This document shows, one piece after another, positions 26,256 through 29,277 of a stretch of DNA of 29,277 nt. This DNA is from CAUTVF01 sp963541805 (GTDB lineage Bacteria; Pseudomonadota; Alphaproteobacteria; Rs-D84; CASDRH01), in NCBI GenBank assembly GCA_963541805.1, contig CAUTVF010000004.1, positions 1 through 29,277 of the forward strand, given 5' to 3'. The notes beneath the pieces are model-generated. The model was not told the origin of the DNA, did no database searches, and worked only from the letters and a program-made list of their open reading frames with translations. The translations under genes were made by a program, and so were the position numbers. The first letter of the stretch is position 1. Every line of letters starts with the position of its first letter.

Positions 26256-27361
26256 CCATCTTCGGTTATTAATAATGATAAAGTACTGATAAGTATTGTT
26301 ATAATTGGTATTGATATTGTCGATACTATGATCGGTAATACTCCAGACATTCCAAAAGTTATAAATACTTGATTTAAAAAATATACTATAAATCCCAAAG
26401 CCATACCAGATAAAATTCTCAATGGAGATTTAACATCTCTTGTATTTGTAGACAGAGAAAATATCGCACCAAAAATTACCATAGAAATTAAAGAAAGAGG
26501 TAAAAATAATAATTTATAATAAGTTATTTGATAATTTCTTATTGGAAAACCAGATGAATTAAAAAACTTAATCATTTTTGGTAAATTCCAAAATGATATT
26601 GCTTCTGGAAGATCAAAATTTTCTGTCAACTTCTGTAATGATAATTGTGTTGGATAACGATAATTAGAAAAAGTTTGTTTTTTTTCTGCTGGAATTAAAA
26701 CAGTAACATCTGACATTTCAATTAAATTATCCCTTATATTTCCATATTTTGATTCTATTCTTTTTGTAAATTGTTTGTTTTTATTCAATTCAAAGATTAT
26801 TATATTTTTTGCATTAAGATAGTTTTCTATCTGTTTAATTTCTTCAGCATATATGAAAGCTTCAGAACTTTTTGATTGTTCCCGTAACCAAAGGCCTTGC
26901 TTTGTATATTTTAAATTAATCTCTGTGCTAGATATTTTATATGTACGTTCCAATTCTTTGTTTATATGCTTTAAATATACAGATATCGGATTAATTGCAG
27001 TTGTATATATTATTCCAATAATTGTAGCTATAAAAAATAGAGGAAACATAAACTGCCAAATTGATATACCAACACCTCTTATTATTGTTAGTTCAGATGT
27101 TTTTTCTAATTTATATATAACAATCATTGCTGATATTAGAACACTAAATGGTAGTAACAGTCCTAACTGTCCGGGTAAATCATATAATATATTTAAAAAT
27201 AAAATTTTTGATGCAAGATTAGCGACTTTGATTTTCTCTATGAAAGCAATTAAAAAGATTATTCCAGATAAGGACATTAAAACATTAAGAAAAACTTTTA
27301 AAAAGTTTTTTGCAATATATTTGTTTAAAACTCTATCTTGCCATGCCCGGTTTCTTCGCAT
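26252..27361 (-). CDS. lptG: LPS export permease LptG
   Basis: LptG is one of the two membrane subunits (with LptF) of the LptB2FG transporter that extracts LPS from the inner membrane and drives it along the Lpt bridge. The 369-residue protein has the YjgP/YjgQ architecture. Three membrane helices come first (about 18-125), then a periplasmic beta-jellyroll (about 130-275), then three C-terminal helices (about 280-365). GLWLREQ in the periplasmic domain and EAISFWNLPKMI before the fourth helix are typical of LptG rather than LptF. No lptF is adjacent. Its last four bases overlap the end of protein D tail to tail. The mRNA from its own promoter is predicted to be leaderless. Confidence 0.9.
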   Translation of the reverse strand: MRRNRAWQDRVLNKYIAKNFLKVFLNVLMSLSGIIFLIAFIEKIKVANLASKILFLNILYDLPGQLGLLLPFSVLISAMIVIYKLEKTSELTIIRGVGISIWQFMFPLFFIATIIGIIYTTAINPISVYLKHINKELERTYKISSTEINLKYTKQGLWLREQSKSSEAFIYAEEIKQIENYLNAKNIIIFELNKNKQFTKRIESKYGNIRDNLIEMSDVTVLIPAEKKQTFSNYRYPTQLSLQKLTENFDLPEAISFWNLPKMIKFFNSSGFPIRNYQITYYKLLFLPLSLISMVIFGAIFSLSTNTRDVKSPLRILSGMALGFIVYFLNQVFITFGMSGVLPIIVSTISIPIITILISTLSLLITEDG

Positions 27362-27397
27362 ATTTTGATTATAAATGATAAAATATTTCTATTTCAA
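27362..27397 (-). promoter_or_regulatory. lptG promoter, predicted leaderless start
   Basis: On the minus strand TTGAAA (27397-27392), an 18-base spacer and TATAAT (27373-27368) end 6 bases before the lptG ATG at 27361. The -35 lies inside the last codons of the upstream gene. No Shine-Dalgarno is visible. Confidence 0.6.
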
Positions 27398-28210
27398 GAA
27401 TAATAATTGGTTGTTTTCTTCACTGTTAATTTTTTGAAAATATCCCCCAATTTTTTTGAGTATTTCAAATTTGATATTATTAATTTTTAGTTCTTTGCCA
27501 ATACGGTTATCATTTTCATCAATGTTTCCTGTAATTTCGATTAAATGAATAACATTTTTCTTATATGTCGCAACAGATTCAACAACTCTGTAAACAGGAA
27601 TTTTTAGTTTTATCAAAACAGTTTTGATCCAGTTTTGCCCAACAGGGGCGGACGTTTCAATAATAATAAATGATCTATCATAATTTTGTTTTGTATTTAA
27701 TTTTGCAATTGCATAGTGGGTTTGTTGTTGATTATTTTCTTCAAAATCAGGATTCAATTTTGTGAAAATTTCTTTGTTTGTTTCCAGTAAATATATCCAC
27801 CACCCATCGGACATATTATTGTTAATTGATTCGCATAAAATTAAATTGTCATTTTTTTTAATTTGCTTAATTGCAATCTTAATATTTTCAAGTGCCGATA
27901 TTTTTATATTTGTTCCAAAGTTTCTTTTAATTTTTTCTGTTATTAACTCGTTATTTGTTTTTTGATTATCTATAATTAAAAATTCATATTTTTGATAGAC
28001 CGTGTTACATAAAAGTTTTGTTAAATCATATGCAAATTCTGGAGAAAACTTATAATTATTTATCAAGTGATAAAATATTTCATTAGTTATATCTGGGGAT
28101 AAGTTTGGTATTTCTGTATCTTGAAGTATTAATTTGATTTTATCAATTAATTCAACGATGCCAGCCGTTACTATTTCGATTTTGTTTATCTTGTCTTTTA
28201 TTGTTTGCAT
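27389..28210 (-). CDS. Divergent chorismate-mutase-like/ACT-like protein, function uncertain
   Basis: The 273-residue cytoplasmic protein has an N-terminal helical domain (about 1-90), starting with an amphipathic helix rich in Ile/Asp/Lys. A central alpha/beta domain has NLILCE and DGWWIYLLETN (about 132-146), and the C-terminal region begins with DRSFIIIETSAP (about 178-189). The spacing of a WW motif followed by a DRSxxxxE strand recalls a two-domain chorismate-mutase-type protein seen in many alphaproteobacteria. I rely on memory of that pattern, and the catalytic Arg/Lys residues of chorismate mutase are not evident. It could be a degenerated or repurposed relative. No aromatic-amino-acid genes are near; lptG follows 27 bases downstream. 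Confidence 0.5.
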   Translation of the reverse strand: MQTIKDKINKIEIVTAGIVELIDKIKLILQDTEIPNLSPDITNEIFYHLINNYKFSPEFAYDLTKLLCNTVYQKYEFLIIDNQKTNNELITEKIKRNFGTNIKISALENIKIAIKQIKKNDNLILCESINNNMSDGWWIYLLETNKEIFTKLNPDFEENNQQQTHYAIAKLNTKQNYDRSFIIIETSAPVGQNWIKTVLIKLKIPVYRVVESVATYKKNVIHLIEITGNIDENDNRIGKELKINNIKFEILKKIGGYFQKINSEENNQLLFLK

Positions 28211-28237
28211 TATATTTTAACCAAAACTACCGTTGTA

Positions 28238-28243
28238 TTATAT
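28238..28243 (-). promoter_or_regulatory. -10 element of the chorismate-mutase-like gene
   Basis: A consensus TATAAT on the minus strand lies 27 bases before the ATG at 28210, with a weak TTTTCA 17 bases upstream. It gives a short leader, in contrast to the divergent leaderless VirB11-like gene. Confidence 0.4.
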
Positions 28244-28254
28244 CAAAAGTTGGC

Positions 28255-28289
28255 TTGTGTGAAAATATAAAATATAATATAATTTCAAT
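28255..28289 (+). promoter_or_regulatory. Promoter of the VirB11-like gene, predicted leaderless start
   Basis: TTGTGT (28255-28260), a 17-base spacer and TATAAT (28278-28283) end 6 bases before the ATG at 28290. A second overlapping TATAAT is at 28273-28278. No Shine-Dalgarno is present. Confidence 0.55.
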
Positions 28290-29255
28290 ATGTCTTTTGA
28301 TGTATTGACTTCTGCATTTAAATATATTTCCAAATGGCTTGATTTGGAAAACATTGAAGAGATTGCAATTAATCGTCCTATGGAAATATGTATTCGTTTG
28401 TCAGGAAAACGGAAAAACCCATGGGTGTTTGAAAAGGATTTAGATTTAACAAAAGATTATTTAACAGATTTGTTATATATTGTTGCAAACACTTATGAAA
28501 TACCATTTGATCCAACTCTTGGTTCTCCAGTTGTTTTTGCATCTCTACCACAAGGGCATCGTTTCACTGGAATTGTTGGTCGCAATGTGATGTATAATAC
28601 AGATGATTTACAGGGAGGAATTGCGATCTCTATCAGAAAATACAGGACAGGTGTTAATTTTGATTTTACAGATTATGGCTTAGAGTCTGGTAAAAAACTT
28701 GCCAAAATCGATAAAAAAGAAACGAAAACAATTGATGATGCTTATGAAAAATTTATGACAATAATTAAAAACCGCGAACCATTATTAATTTCTGGGGCGA
28801 CATCAACAGGGAAGACGACTTTTTTAAATAATATAATTAATGAATTATCCACAGATTTGCGCATAATTACGGTAGAAGATGTGAGAGAATTAATTGTTAA
28901 ACAAAGAAATCATGTACATATAGTGTTATCAAGAACTGAACAATCCAATACATTTACATATGCTCAAGTTATTGATTTAATTGTTCGTATGACTCCTGAT
29001 ACAATAATTGGTGGGGAGATATCTACAGAAAATGCAGCAGCAATTTGGGAATTAATGGGAACAGGACATAATAATTTTTTGGCATCTATTCATGCGGAAT
29101 CTCCGGTTGCGGCTTATAATGGATTTATTGATCGTATAACACATACATATCCGAATTTAGAAAGAGGTAAGTTATTCAATGAAATGAAAGAAAGACTTCA
29201 TGTTGTGCAGATTTCAAGGGAAGGTAATTTACGGGCAGTTACCGATATCGTTTAA
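28290..29255 (+). CDS. virB11: VirB11-type secretion ATPase
   Basis: VirB11 ATPases form hexamers on the inner face of the membrane and power type IV secretion or related pili. The 321-residue protein has an N-terminal domain (about 1-150) and a C-terminal RecA-like domain. The motifs are Walker A GATSTGKT (169-176), the Asp box with ITVEDVRE (193-200), Walker B-like DTIIGGE (237-243) and the His box GTGHNNFLASIHA (257-269). Length is close to Agrobacterium VirB11 (about 340). Gene order gives no partner: no other vir/trb gene is in the window, though the gene lies 22 bases from the right edge. Assignment to a conjugative, effector or pilus system is therefore open. Confidence 0.92.
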   Translation: MSFDVLTSAFKYISKWLDLENIEEIAINRPMEICIRLSGKRKNPWVFEKDLDLTKDYLTDLLYIVANTYEIPFDPTLGSPVVFASLPQGHRFTGIVGRNVMYNTDDLQGGIAISIRKYRTGVNFDFTDYGLESGKKLAKIDKKETKTIDDAYEKFMTIIKNREPLLISGATSTGKTTFLNNIINELSTDLRIITVEDVRELIVKQRNHVHIVLSRTEQSNTFTYAQVIDLIVRMTPDTIIGGEISTENAAAIWELMGTGHNNFLASIHAESPVAAYNGFIDRITHTYPNLERGKLFNEMKERLHVVQISREGNLRAVTDIV

Positions 29256-29277
29256 TACTTCCACATAAAATACATGT

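Noticed and set aside
26853..27368. 171-residue plus-strand frame inside lptG
   Set aside because: lptG on the minus strand is a clear family member through the whole region.

Overview
The window reads as a chromosome segment of an AT-rich, diderm, LPS-making alphaproteobacterium with a compact genome. The support is the rseP-bamA-skp-lpxD-fabZ order typical of alphaproteobacteria, SecB, LptG and a VirB11-like ATPase. Gene spacing is very tight and three convergent gene pairs touch or overlap. A fused ADP-forming acyl-CoA synthetase suggests fermentative or substrate-level energy gain. A host-associated or anaerobic lifestyle (for example the AT-rich gut or endosymbiont alphaproteobacteria) is inference; no 16S rRNA or other phylogenetic marker RNA is present. 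I saw no tRNA, rRNA, CRISPR array, insertion sequence or prophage gene, and no gene-free stretch longer than about 215 bases.

Layout. Positions 1-6409 (+): 3' part of rseP, then bamA, skp/ompH, an unknown lipoprotein, lpxD and fabZ, an envelope biogenesis block. Positions 6390-8231 (-): an unknown membrane protein abutting lpxB. lpxA and lpxI, expected after fabZ, are absent here. Positions 8295-8930 (+): an unknown membrane protein divergent from the lpxB operon. Positions 8965-13073 (+): ADP-forming acyl-CoA synthetase, a strong terminator, then thrS, which lacks the usual N-terminal TGS domain. Positions 13258-19460 (-): a cell-elongation cluster transcribed in the order mltA, mreC, mreD, mrdA (PBP2), mreB. 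secB (+) and rodA (-) follow. Positions 21386-26255 (+): four unrecognised exported proteins in two small operons. Positions 26252-28210 (-): lptG and a divergent chorismate-mutase-like protein. Positions 28290-29255 (+): a stand-alone VirB11-type ATPase.

Most genes serve the cell envelope: Bam and Skp fold outer-membrane proteins, LpxD/FabZ/LpxB and LptG make and export LPS, MreBCD/PBP2/RodA/MltA shape and trim peptidoglycan, and SecB feeds export. The four exported proteins are the most novel part. Each has a signal peptide, coiled coil and a small-residue-rich hydrophobic segment, and two are strongly cysteine-rich. The largest contains an internal duplication of about 90 residues.

A second theme is promoter geometry. 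At four genes (8295, rodA, lptG, the VirB11-like gene) a consensus -10 TATAAT lies only 6-7 nt before the ATG and no Shine-Dalgarno is present, which predicts leaderless mRNAs. mreD appears to start at a non-canonical ATT codon.
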